From: Streptomyces sp. Je 1-369
Lineage (GTDB): Bacteria; Actinomycetota; Actinomycetes; Streptomycetales; Streptomycetaceae
Length of the DNA stretch: 64,000 bases
Assembly: GCF_026810505.1 (NCBI RefSeq)
Contig: NZ_CP101750.1
Coordinates: forward strand, 5,761,501 to 5,825,500
Direction of reading: 5' to 3'
Positions 6,849-15,067 of this stretch are shown piece after piece. Made by a program: the position numbers and the translations under genes. The notes below the pieces were generated by a model. That model saw only the letters and a list, made by a program, of their open reading frames with translations. It ran no database searches and was not told the DNA's origin. Numbering within the stretch: the stretch's first letter is position 1; the number at the start of each line of letters is the position of its first letter.

Positions 6849-9701
6849 TCAGAGCAGCCCCTTCCTTGTGAGGTGATTGAAGAACAGCCACCCCGGGAGG
6901 ACCGGCAGCCACAGCGTGAGCAGTCGATAGAGCAGTACCGCTGGCGCCGCCACGTCCTTGGGCACGCCCACCGCGATCAGCCCCAGGGTCAGCGTCGCCT
7001 CGACCGCGCCCACACCGCCCGGCGTCGGCGCCGCCGATCCCAGGGCGTTGCCCGCGAGGAAGACGACCGCGACGCTCGCGAGGCTCAGTGACGTCATCTC
7101 TTCGTTGCCGAAGGCTCGCACCGAAGCGTCCAGACAGAGCACGAACATCAGGGTGAGCAGCAGCATCCCGCCGATGCCGGTGAGCAGCTTCTGCGGCCGC
7201 TGGAGTACGTCCAGCATGCGCGGCACGACACCGGCGAAAAGCGACCGCACGCGCGTGACGACGAATTTGCGCAGGAACGGGATGGCGGTCACCACGAGGA
7301 CCAGCACCGCGACCGACAGCAGACCGGCGATGACGGTCCGGGACGGCGTGAACGACGGCGTCTTCTCCGTCCCCGTCAGATAGCCGAAGATCAGCAGCAG
7401 CAGGATGTGCGAGCCGAGCCCGAAGAGCTGCGAGGCACCGACGCTCGCCACCGCGAGGCCCGAGCGCACCCCGGACCGCTGTAGGAACCGCGTGTTCAGC
7501 GCGACACCGCCGACCGCGGCAGGCGCCACGATCTTCACGAACGACCCGGCGACCTGCGCCGCCACCGCCCGCAGGAACGGCACCCGCTCCGGCACGAAGC
7601 CCAGCAGGCTCATCGCCGCCGCGAAGTAGCTCAGCGCGGAGAAGCCCACCGCGGCGGCCACCCAGCCCCACTCCGCCTCCTGGAAGAGCGTGCCGAATTC
7701 GACGTGCGTCAGCTGCGAGAGCAGGAAGTAGGCGCCGATGGCACCGGCGATGAAGCTGATCAGCGTGCGCGGCCTGATCCGCTCCAGCTGCGCGGGCTCG
7801 ACCGGCGCCGTCGGGCGGATGAGCAGCACCTGGTGACGGATCTGGGTGAGCAGATCCTCCTCGCGTGCCTGATCCAAAGCGTCGTCTATGGCCTGCTTCT
7901 CGGCCTGCCGCTCCTGCTTGGCGGCCTGCTTCTCCTGCTTCGAGGACGGCCTGTCCTCCTTGGCGGACGGCTTGTCCGACCGGGCGTCCTCGGAGACGTC
8001 CGCGCGCACGCTCTGCCGGGACTTGCGGGAGGCCTCCAGGACGGCCTCACGCTCGCGCTGGGACCGTTCCCTGGCCAGCCTGCTCAGCGTGGAGCGGGTG
8101 GAGCGGGTGAGGGCGATGGGCTGCAGCAGCGGCAGACAGTCGGCCACGGCGTCGGGCCCGAGGACGTCGACGGCGGTGGCGACCGCGCGCTCGGCGCCCA
8201 CCCGCAGGCCGAGGGCGGCCAGGAGCTGGGCGATGTCGATGCGCAGGACCAGATCGCCCGCGGCGATCTCGCCGCCCCGCAGGTCCGTGAGGATCACGGT
8301 GCCGGAACGATCCACCAGAATCGCGTCGCCCGCCAGCCTGCGGTGCGCGATCCGCCGGGACTGCAGGGCCTGCACCTGCCGCCAGGTGTCGCACAGCAGT
8401 TCGTCGGTGATGGCGTCGTCCGGCAGGGAGTCCAGGGAGTGGCCGCCCGTGTGCTCGTAGACGAGCATCACGGCGTCGGGGCCGAGCTCGGAGGTGGCGA
8501 TCAGCTTGGGCGCGTTCGCGCCGGCCGCGATGGCCGCGTACGCGAGCAGGGCCTCCTGCTCCAGCGCCTGCCGCAGGGACTGCAGGCTGCGCCGCTGGGT
8601 GATGCCCCGCAGGGTGAGCCTGCGCCAGACGCGGTAGAAGAAGCCCTGCGCCTGCTGTTCGCGGTCGATGACCGTCACATCGAGTGGAGGGCCGTCCTCC
8701 AGGGTGACGAAATAGCGGCGGCCGCGGTCGCCGTGCTCGCTGTCGGGGGACTCCTCGCGGGCGGCGCTCACGGGGTGGAAGCCGACGTGCCGCAGGCCCG
8801 CGAGCAGTGTCTGCCCGGTGGGCCGCACGTTCGGCGAGCCGACCGCGTAGAGCGTTCCGTAGGCCACGGCCCAGCCGATGAGCACCGTCAGAATGATCGA
8901 GAACGGTGTGGTGTAGCCGGTGACCAGCATCGTGAACGCGTCGAGCAGCAGCACCACGAACAGCACCAGGCGCCAGCGCGGTCTGCGGGACATGCCGACG
9001 GCCGTCATGTACGCGATCACGGGCGCGAGATAGCCGTGCACCGGATCGGTGAACGCGTGGAGGTCGGCGGGGGACGGCTTGGTCAGCGCGTCCTGGATGG
9101 AGTCGGGGGCGGCCTTCGCGACCCAGAGGTCGGTGGCGAGCGTCACGCCGTGCGCCAGGACGGCGGCCAGGACGCCGTCGGCGATGCGCAGCCCGTCCCG
9201 CTTGATCAGCCGCTCGATCGCGAACGCGACGGGGACGAGCAGCACGCCGATGCTTGCGATGAGGCCCGCGACCTTGATCAGCAGGTCGGGCGCCTGGTCC
9301 GTGCCCTTGTCGATGTCCTGTTCGAGCCCGGACGTCGTGCCGTGCGCGAACGCGGCGATGGAGAGGAGCACGGCGATGGCGAGGACGCCGACGAGGAGCC
9401 GCATGAGGTCGGACGGGCGGTGCACACGGGCGGCGAGGAGCGGTTCGTCGCGCTCGACGCGCTCGGCGTGGGCGCCGTCGTCGGCGCAGCCGGGGCTGTC
9501 GTCGAGGCCGTTCCGGGGGCCGTCGTCGAGGTCGGCCCCGAGGCCGTCGCCGACGTCGTTCTTCCCGCTGCTGTTCTCGGTCTTCTCGCTCTTCAGGGCG
9601 CGCTCACCGGTGTCCAGGTGTGACTCGGACGCAGAGGTGCCCGCCTTCTCATCGGGATGCACGCCCTGCCGCTCCGTGGTCTCTTCTTGATCTCGTATCA
9701 C
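6849..9701 (-). CDS. Flippase-like (UPF0104/LPG synthase TM domain) protein with decayed kinase-like domain
   Basis: This is a 950-residue three-part membrane protein. Residues 1-100 are acidic and disordered; about 105-300 hold several membrane segments; about 330-530 resemble an ABC1/Ser-Thr kinase fold; then a Lys/Glu/Gln-rich charged spacer leads to a C-terminal UPF0104 domain (about 650-950) with eight or so hydrophobic helices and the family motif TPGGVGAVEATL. In the kinase-like part the catalytic loop reads HRRLAGDAILVD and the DFG position reads DLR, so it is probably not an active kinase. UPF0104 domains are related to the MprF flippase half, which suggests lipid handling. It converges on the ywiC-like gene with an 17-base gap. 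The start ATG at 9701 gives the complete acidic leader. Confidence 0.85.
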   Translation of the reverse strand: MIRDQEETTERQGVHPDEKAGTSASESHLDTGERALKSEKTENSSGKNDVGDGLGADLDDGPRNGLDDSPGCADDGAHAERVERDEPLLAARVHRPSDLMRLLVGVLAIAVLLSIAAFAHGTTSGLEQDIDKGTDQAPDLLIKVAGLIASIGVLLVPVAFAIERLIKRDGLRIADGVLAAVLAHGVTLATDLWVAKAAPDSIQDALTKPSPADLHAFTDPVHGYLAPVIAYMTAVGMSRRPRWRLVLFVVLLLDAFTMLVTGYTTPFSIILTVLIGWAVAYGTLYAVGSPNVRPTGQTLLAGLRHVGFHPVSAAREESPDSEHGDRGRRYFVTLEDGPPLDVTVIDREQQAQGFFYRVWRRLTLRGITQRRSLQSLRQALEQEALLAYAAIAAGANAPKLIATSELGPDAVMLVYEHTGGHSLDSLPDDAITDELLCDTWRQVQALQSRRIAHRRLAGDAILVDRSGTVILTDLRGGEIAAGDLVLRIDIAQLLAALGLRVGAERAVATAVDVLGPDAVADCLPLLQPIALTRSTRSTLSRLARERSQREREAVLEASRKSRQSVRADVSEDARSDKPSAKEDRPSSKQEKQAAKQERQAEKQAIDDALDQAREEDLLTQIRHQVLLIRPTAPVEPAQLERIRPRTLISFIAGAIGAYFLLSQLTHVEFGTLFQEAEWGWVAAAVGFSALSYFAAAMSLLGFVPERVPFLRAVAAQVAGSFVKIVAPAAVGGVALNTRFLQRSGVRSGLAVASVGASQLFGLGSHILLLLIFGYLTGTEKTPSFTPSRTVIAGLLSVAVLVLVVTAIPFLRKFVVTRVRSLFAGVVPRMLDVLQRPQKLLTGIGGMLLLTLMFVLCLDASVRAFGNEEMTSLSLASVAVVFLAGNALGSAAPTPGGVGAVEATLTLGLIAVGVPKDVAAPAVLLYRLLTLWLPVLPGWLFFNHLTRKGLL

Positions 9702-9874
9702 CAGTCACCGCCCGCACGATGGTGGCATGGACCGCCCGCGCAGGGGGGCAGCAGGGGGCAACGCAAGGCTGCGAAGTGGTCACGAAACGACACTTCGCGC
9801 CCTGTCGGACGGGCCGCGGCACGCTGTGTGGCGGGCCTGTCACGGTGTCGGTGGGGTACGGCAGGATGGTCCGG

Positions 9875-10315
9875 ATGAGCGAGTTGCCGGAGTACGCGGA
9901 ACGGGTCCTGGAGGTTGCGGAACGGATCCCTCCGGGCCGGGTGATGACCTACGGGGACGTTGCCGAGTGGCTGGAGGAAGGCGGACCGCGACAGGTCGGA
10001 CGCGTGATGGCCCTCTACGGAGGGGGCGTTCCGTGGTGGCGTGTCGTCCGCTCCGACGGCGTGCTCCTGCCCGGCCACGAACTGCGGGCCCTGGAGAGGT
10101 ACCGGGAGGAGGGCACTCCGCTGCGGCAGGCCTCGCGCGCCGCCCAGGGGCACGTTCCGAAGCTGGACATGCGGCGGGCGCGGTGGGACGGCGCGGCTCC
10201 GGGGGACGCGACTTCGGAGGACGTGACTCCGGAGGGCCTGGCCGGGGGCCCGGCTGGCGGCCGGGATGGGGAGGGCCCGGCTCCGGTCGGCGCGGCTCCA
10301 AAGGATCACACCTGA
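9875..10315 (+). CDS. Alkyltransferase-like protein (MGMT family, catalytic Cys replaced)
   Basis: The fold is the DNA-binding half of O6-alkylguanine-DNA alkyltransferase, with PPGRVMTYGDVA at residues 19-30. The usual PCHRV active site reads PWWRVV (residues 53-58), so the acceptor cysteine is a tryptophan. This is the hallmark of alkyltransferase-like proteins, which bind O6-alkylguanine without repairing it and recruit nucleotide-excision repair. The ATG at 9875 has AGGA eight bases upstream. The last 45 residues are a Gly/Pro/Asp-rich tail. The gene precedes adnA, matching the ATL (Rv3204) neighbourhood in M. tuberculosis. Confidence 0.93.
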   Translation: MSELPEYAERVLEVAERIPPGRVMTYGDVAEWLEEGGPRQVGRVMALYGGGVPWWRVVRSDGVLLPGHELRALERYREEGTPLRQASRAAQGHVPKLDMRRARWDGAAPGDATSEDVTPEGLAGGPAGGRDGEGPAPVGAAPKDHT

Positions 10316-10492
10316 CAGCTTCAGGCATCCGGCGGCTCGACGGGGGACCGGTGGCCCGTACGGGGGAAGGCACGCGTCCTTCGCGTCCACTGGCGTAGCG
10401 TCGACAGCACGCATCCCCTTCACCCCGCTTCATCCCGCGGCCACCGCGCGGCCGCTCACAGACCAGCACACCCACCAGGACCGGCGACCCAC

Positions 10493-13400
10493 GTGAGTTC
10501 CCCTTCTTCCACCCGGCACCTCCGGCACCCGTCGCACCAGCAGGTACGACAGGGGATCCGGGACGGCTACCGACTGGTGCGTACGCCGCCGACCCACGTG
10601 GATCCCCCTCGCATGGACGCAGGTCAGCGCCGTGTGGTTGACCACAAGGGCGGTCCGCTGCTGGTCCTCGCCGGGCCCGGCACGGGCAAGACCACCACGC
10701 TCGTCGAGAGTGTCGCCGCGCGTGTCGCCCAGGGCGTGGACCCCGCGCGGATCCTGGTGCTCACCTTCAGCCGCAAGGCGGCGGTGGAGCTGCGCGACCG
10801 CATGGCGCTGCGCGTGGGGGTGGCGCGCGCCCCGCAGGCCACGACGTTCCACTCCTTCTGCTACGCCCTGGTCCGCGCCCACCAGGACACCGAACTGTTC
10901 GTGGAGCCGCTGCGGCTCCTCTCCGGTCCCGAGCAGGACGTGGCGGTACGTGAACTGCTCGCGGGACAGATCGACCTCGCGCAGGAGGGGCACGGCCACA
11001 TCCGCTGGCCGGACGAGCTCCGAGCCTGCCTCACCACCCGCGGCTTCGCCGACGAGGTCCGCGCGGTGCTCGCCCGCAGCCGCGAGCTCGGCCTCGGCCC
11101 GGACGCCCTGGACGCGTTCGCGCGCCGCAGCGGGCGGCCCGACTGGGGTGCGGCTGCGGCTTTCCTCGCCGAGTACCTGGACGTACTCGACCTCCAAGGA
11201 GTGCTCGACTACGCGGAACTCGTGCACCGCGCGGTGCTGCTCGCGCGCCGCCCCGAGGTGGCGCGGGCGCTCGGCGCGCAGTACGACGCGGTCTTCGTGG
11301 ACGAGTACCAGGACACCGACCCGGCGCAGGTGCGGCTGCTGCACGCGCTCGCCGGGGGCGGCCGGACCCTCGTCGCGTTCGGCGACCCCGACCAGTCGAT
11401 CTACACGTTCCGGGGCGCCGACGTGAACGGCATCCTGGAGTTCCCCGACGCCTTCACGCGCGTGGACGGGTCCCCGGCGCCGGTCGAGGTCCTCACGACC
11501 TCCCGCCGCTCCGGCGCGCAGCTCCTCGCGGCCACGCGACTCCTCACCCGACGCATGCCGCTGACCCGGCTCCCCGCCGAGAAGGTGCGGGTCCACCGGG
11601 AGCCGACGCCGGTCAGGGACGGCGGCGGCGTCGAGGTGTACACGTATCCGACGGCCGGCACGGAACTCGACAACATCGCGGACATCCTGCGCCGCGCCCA
11701 CCTGGAGGACGGCGTCCCCTGGGGCGAGATGGCGGTCCTGGTCCGCGCGGGCGCCCGCACGATCCCCGCGGTCCGCCGCAGCCTCAGCGCGGCGGGCGTC
11801 CCCCTGGAGATCGACGGCGACGACATCGCCCTGCGCCACGAACCGGCGGTGACACCGCTGCTGACGGCGCTGCGGGTGGTGGCGACGGCGGTGGACGCGG
11901 AGGGTGCCCCCTCGGAGGGGGTCGCTTCGCAGGGGGCCTCTCCGGAGGAGGTCTCTCCGGAGGAGGCCCCTCTGGCGGCGGGACAGGAGGCGGGGCTTGG
12001 GGCGGGCGCTGAGGGTGAGCCCGGGCCTCGGCCTGAGGTAGCGGCTGGGGCTGGGGTTGAGGCCGGGGATGGGGCCGATGCGGCGTCCCAGGACGCGGCA
12101 GGCTCTGAGGTCGAGGTCGAGGTCGAGGTCGAGGTCGAAGTCGAGGCGGAGGCGGACGTCGAGGTCGAGGCGGAGGCTGAGGTCGGGGCTGAGGCCGAGC
12201 TCGGCGCGGAGAGTGGGTCACGGAGCGGCAGCGGCAGCGGCAGCCGTATCGTTCCCGATTGGCTCGACACCGAGACCGCCCTCACCCTCCTGACGTCCCC
12301 CCTCGCCGGTATGGACGCCGCCGACCTGCGCCGCCTGGGCCGCGCCCTGCGCGAGGAGGAGCGCGCGGCGGGCAACCACGTGCCGCCGCCCTCCGACGAA
12401 CTGCTGGCCCGCGCCCTCGCCGAGCCGGAGCGGCTCGTCGCGCACGACCCGACGTACGCCCGCGGCGCCCAACGGCTCGGCGCACTGCTCCGCAAGGCCC
12501 GTGAACGCCTCGCGGGCGGTGGCACGGCCGAGGAGGCGCTGTGGGAGCTGTGGGACGGCACGCCCTGGCCCAGGCGCCTGGAACGCACCGCACGACGCGG
12601 CGGCGCGGCAGGCCGCAACGCCGACCGTGACCTCGACGCGGTGTGCGCCCTGTTCGCGGCCGCCGCCCGCGCGGAGGAGCGTACGGGCGGTCGCGGCGCC
12701 CTCAACTTCCTGGAGGAGACCGAGGCGCAGGACATCGCCGCGGACACCCTCACGCGCCGGACGGCCCGCCCCGACGCCGTACGCCTGATGACGGCACACC
12801 GTTCCAAGGGGCTGGAGTGGCGGCTCGTCGTGGTGGCGGGCGTCCAGGAGGGACTCTGGCCCGACCTGCGCCGCCGCGGTTCCCTCCTGGAGGCCGACCG
12901 CATCGGGCGCGACGGCCTCGCCGAACCCCTCACCCCCGGAGCGCTCCTCTCCGAAGAGCGCCGTTTGTTCTACGTAGCCGCCACGCGCGCGCGGGAACGC
13001 CTCGTCGTGACCGCGGTGAAGGCACCCGCGGAGGACGGCGACCAGCCGTCCCGCTTCCTGACCGAACTCGGCGTCGAGCCCAAGGACATAACGGGCCGTC
13101 CACGCCGCCCCCTGTCCGTCGCCGCGCTCGTCGCCGAGCTGCGGGCGACCACCGTCGACCCGCGCGTCTCGGAGTCCCTGCGCGAGGCCGCGGCCCAGCG
13201 CCTGGCCCGCCTCGCCGCGCTCGCCGACACCGACGGACGCCCCCTCGTACCGGCCGCGCACCCCTACCGCTGGTGGGGCATGTACGAGCCGACAGCGAGC
13301 GAGGTGCCCCTGCGGGACCGCGACAAGCCCGTCGTGCTCTCCGGAAGCGCACTCGACCAGCTCGCCAACACCTGTGCCCTGCAATGGTTCCTGGGCCGCG

Positions 13401-14131
13401 AGGTGAAGGCGGACGCGCCCGCGACGGCGGCCCAGGGCTTCGGAAACGTCGTGCACGTCCTGGCCGACGAGGTGGCCTCGGGGCGCACCCCCGCCGACCT
13501 CGCCGTCCTCATGGAGCGCCTCGACTCCGTATGGGACGCGCTCGCGTTCGACGCGCCGTGGAAGTCGGCGCAGGAGAAGGAGCACGCGCGCGTGGCACTG
13601 GAACGCTTCCTCCAGTGGCATGTGATGGACCGCGCGAGCCGTACCCCCGTCGCCAGCGAGCACGGCTTCGACGTGACCCTGGAAGCGGGTTCCTATGAGG
13701 TACGGGTACGCGGCTCCATGGACCGCGTCGAACAGGACGCCGAAGGCCGTGCCTACGTAGTCGACTTCAAGACCGGCAAGCAGTCCCCGAGCGCCGCCGA
13801 GGTCGCCCGCCACCCGCAGCTCGCGGTCTACCAGCTGGCGGTCCGCGAGGGCGCCGCCGACGACCTCTTCGCAGGCGTACGTCCCGAGCCGGGCGGCGCC
13901 GAACTGGTGCAGCTGCGCCAGGGCGCCGCCAAGAAGAACGGCGGAGAAGCACTCCCGAAGGTGCAGGCCCAGGAGGCCCTCTCCGGGGAGTGGATCGGCG
14001 ACCTGCTCGCGACGGCCGCGGGCAAGGTCCTGGACGAACGCTTCACGCCGACCGCAGGACAGCACTGCACGCACTGCGCCTTCCGTGCCTCGTGCAGTGC
14101 GCGCCCCGAGGGCCGTCATGTGGTGGAGTGA
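10493..14131 (+). CDS. adnA: AdnA-type helicase-nuclease subunit (UvrD helicase plus PD-(D/E)XK nuclease)
   Basis: AdnAB is the actinobacterial RecBCD-like dimer that resects double-strand breaks. This 1212-residue subunit has Walker A GPGTGKTT near residue 62, VDEYQDTDP (Walker B) near 270, GDPDQSIYTFRG near 300 and the motif VI region FYVAATRARERL near 825. The C-terminal nuclease shows YVVDFKTGK near 1088. A cysteine near 959 (NTCALQWF) with HCTHCAFRASC near 1190 gives the four cysteines expected for an iron-sulfur nuclease. Residues about 467-584 are an acidic, repetitive insertion unlike the rest. The start is GTG 10493. Assignment as AdnA rather than AdnB follows gene order (ATL, adnA, adnB, nudC) and Walker A type. 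Confidence 0.88.
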   Translation: MSSPSSTRHLRHPSHQQVRQGIRDGYRLVRTPPTHVDPPRMDAGQRRVVDHKGGPLLVLAGPGTGKTTTLVESVAARVAQGVDPARILVLTFSRKAAVELRDRMALRVGVARAPQATTFHSFCYALVRAHQDTELFVEPLRLLSGPEQDVAVRELLAGQIDLAQEGHGHIRWPDELRACLTTRGFADEVRAVLARSRELGLGPDALDAFARRSGRPDWGAAAAFLAEYLDVLDLQGVLDYAELVHRAVLLARRPEVARALGAQYDAVFVDEYQDTDPAQVRLLHALAGGGRTLVAFGDPDQSIYTFRGADVNGILEFPDAFTRVDGSPAPVEVLTTSRRSGAQLLAATRLLTRRMPLTRLPAEKVRVHREPTPVRDGGGVEVYTYPTAGTELDNIADILRRAHLEDGVPWGEMAVLVRAGARTIPAVRRSLSAAGVPLEIDGDDIALRHEPAVTPLLTALRVVATAVDAEGAPSEGVASQGASPEEVSPEEAPLAAGQEAGLGAGAEGEPGPRPEVAAGAGVEAGDGADAASQDAAGSEVEVEVEVEVEVEAEADVEVEAEAEVGAEAELGAESGSRSGSGSGSRIVPDWLDTETALTLLTSPLAGMDAADLRRLGRALREEERAAGNHVPPPSDELLARALAEPERLVAHDPTYARGAQRLGALLRKARERLAGGGTAEEALWELWDGTPWPRRLERTARRGGAAGRNADRDLDAVCALFAAAARAEERTGGRGALNFLEETEAQDIAADTLTRRTARPDAVRLMTAHRSKGLEWRLVVVAGVQEGLWPDLRRRGSLLEADRIGRDGLAEPLTPGALLSEERRLFYVAATRARERLVVTAVKAPAEDGDQPSRFLTELGVEPKDITGRPRRPLSVAALVAELRATTVDPRVSESLREAAAQRLARLAALADTDGRPLVPAAHPYRWWGMYEPTASEVPLRDRDKPVVLSGSALDQLANTCALQWFLGREVKADAPATAAQGFGNVVHVLADEVASGRTPADLAVLMERLDSVWDALAFDAPWKSAQEKEHARVALERFLQWHVMDRASRTPVASEHGFDVTLEAGSYEVRVRGSMDRVEQDAEGRAYVVDFKTGKQSPSAAEVARHPQLAVYQLAVREGAADDLFAGVRPEPGGAELVQLRQGAAKKNGGEALPKVQAQEALSGEWIGDLLATAAGKVLDERFTPTAGQHCTHCAFRASCSARPEGRHVVE
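12107..12142 (+). repeat. GAGGTC hexanucleotide repeat inside adnA
   Basis: Six consecutive hexamers (five GAGGTC and one GAAGTC) encode alternating Glu-Val. They sit within a longer repeat-derived stretch (about 11893-12245) that is mostly Glu, Val, Ala, Gly and Ser and ends in a Ser-Gly run. In-frame hexamer slippage would change length by two residues at a time without a frameshift. Confidence 0.9.
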
Positions 14132-14145
14132 CGGGCGAACGACGA

Positions 14146-14170
14146 GTGAGGCCCCACGGGGACGCCTCAC
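14146..14170 (+). terminator. Probable terminator after adnA
   Basis: Arms GTGAGGC (14146-14152) and GCCTCAC (14164-14170) form a 7-bp perfect stem with an 11-base loop, starting 15 bases after the adnA stop. There is no T-run, as is common in Streptomyces. Confidence 0.55.
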
Positions 14171-14291
14171 CCGTGGCGATTGTCACGTCGCGTCACCCGG
14201 GGGCATAGCAGCGCCTCAAGCAATCTAAAGTCTCCGTAAAGACACCCTGTGCACTGGCTGAAAGTGCACCTTTTCGAGGAGATGCGCGTAT

Positions 14292-14984
14292 ATGGCAGCC
14301 AACCGGAAGCTCCTGGCAGTGGCCGTCGCCTGTGCCGCCGCCGTCATCGGCGTGACGGGCTGCAGCAGCGACGGGGACAAGGACCCCTTCGACGGCATGA
14401 GCGCCGACAAGATCGCCGACAAGGCATCCAAGGCCTCCAAGGACGCCGGTTCCTTCACGATGAAGGGCAAGATGGAGCAGAAGGGCGAGGAGAGCAACAT
14501 CGAGTTCTCCGTCGCCGAGTCCGGCGACTGCAAGGGCACGATGGGCTCGCCGAAGAAGGGGACCGCCGAGTTCCGCAACGTCGGAAAGACCTCGTACGTC
14601 AAGGGTGACGACAAGTTCTGGGAGGGTAGCGGCGGTGCCGCCGCAGCCGAGCTCGTCAAGGGCCGCTGGGTGAAATCCGGCAAGCAGAACGGCGTCTGCA
14701 ACCAGGACGACATGTTCAAGTCCGACAAGCTCAAGAACCTGAAGCGTGAGGACGACGCCGAGGTCGACGGCAAGAAGGCCGCCGTCCTCACCAAGAAGAA
14801 GGGCTCCGAGACCACGACCTTCTACGTGGCGATGGAGGGCAAGCCCTACTTCCTGAAGGTCGTGAACAAGGACAGCGACGAGCCCGGCTCGGTGACCTTC
14901 AGCGACTACGGCAAGACCGTCGACGTCAAGGCCCCTTCGGCCGGCGAGGTCGTCGACCTGGAGAAGATCGCCGCCGGTTCCTGA
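14292..14984 (+). CDS. Putative lipoprotein (LppX/LprG-like)
   Basis: The 230-residue product has a lipoprotein signal: MAANRKLL, a hydrophobic core, and the lipobox VTGC with the acylated cysteine near residue 24. The rest is Lys/Asp-rich and lacks membrane segments. Its pattern (SADKIADKASKASKDAGSF, then beta-rich repeats ending in VVDLEKIAAG) resembles the LppX/LprG-like outer-surface lipoproteins of actinobacteria, which hold lipid-like ligands; the function here is not known. GAGGAG lies ten bases upstream of ATG 14292. It sits between adnA and adnB, where mycobacteria have the two subunit genes adjacent, so it looks like an insertion between them with its own promoter. Confidence 0.85.
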   Translation: MAANRKLLAVAVACAAAVIGVTGCSSDGDKDPFDGMSADKIADKASKASKDAGSFTMKGKMEQKGEESNIEFSVAESGDCKGTMGSPKKGTAEFRNVGKTSYVKGDDKFWEGSGGAAAAELVKGRWVKSGKQNGVCNQDDMFKSDKLKNLKREDDAEVDGKKAAVLTKKKGSETTTFYVAMEGKPYFLKVVNKDSDEPGSVTFSDYGKTVDVKAPSAGEVVDLEKIAAGS

Positions 14985-15054
14985 CCCCACGCGTCCCATG
15001 AGCGAGCGGTGGCCGCCGGTGTCCTGGTCCGCCCCGGATGTCAGTGGCCACCGC

Positions 15055-15060
15055 TAGCCT
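15055..15060 (+). promoter_or_regulatory. -10 element for leaderless adnB
   Basis: TAGCCT ends seven bases before the in-frame GTG at 15068. This places the transcription start at or next to the start codon, the usual geometry of leaderless actinobacterial genes. I see no good -35. Confidence 0.55.
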
Positions 15061-15067
15061 CTCTGGT

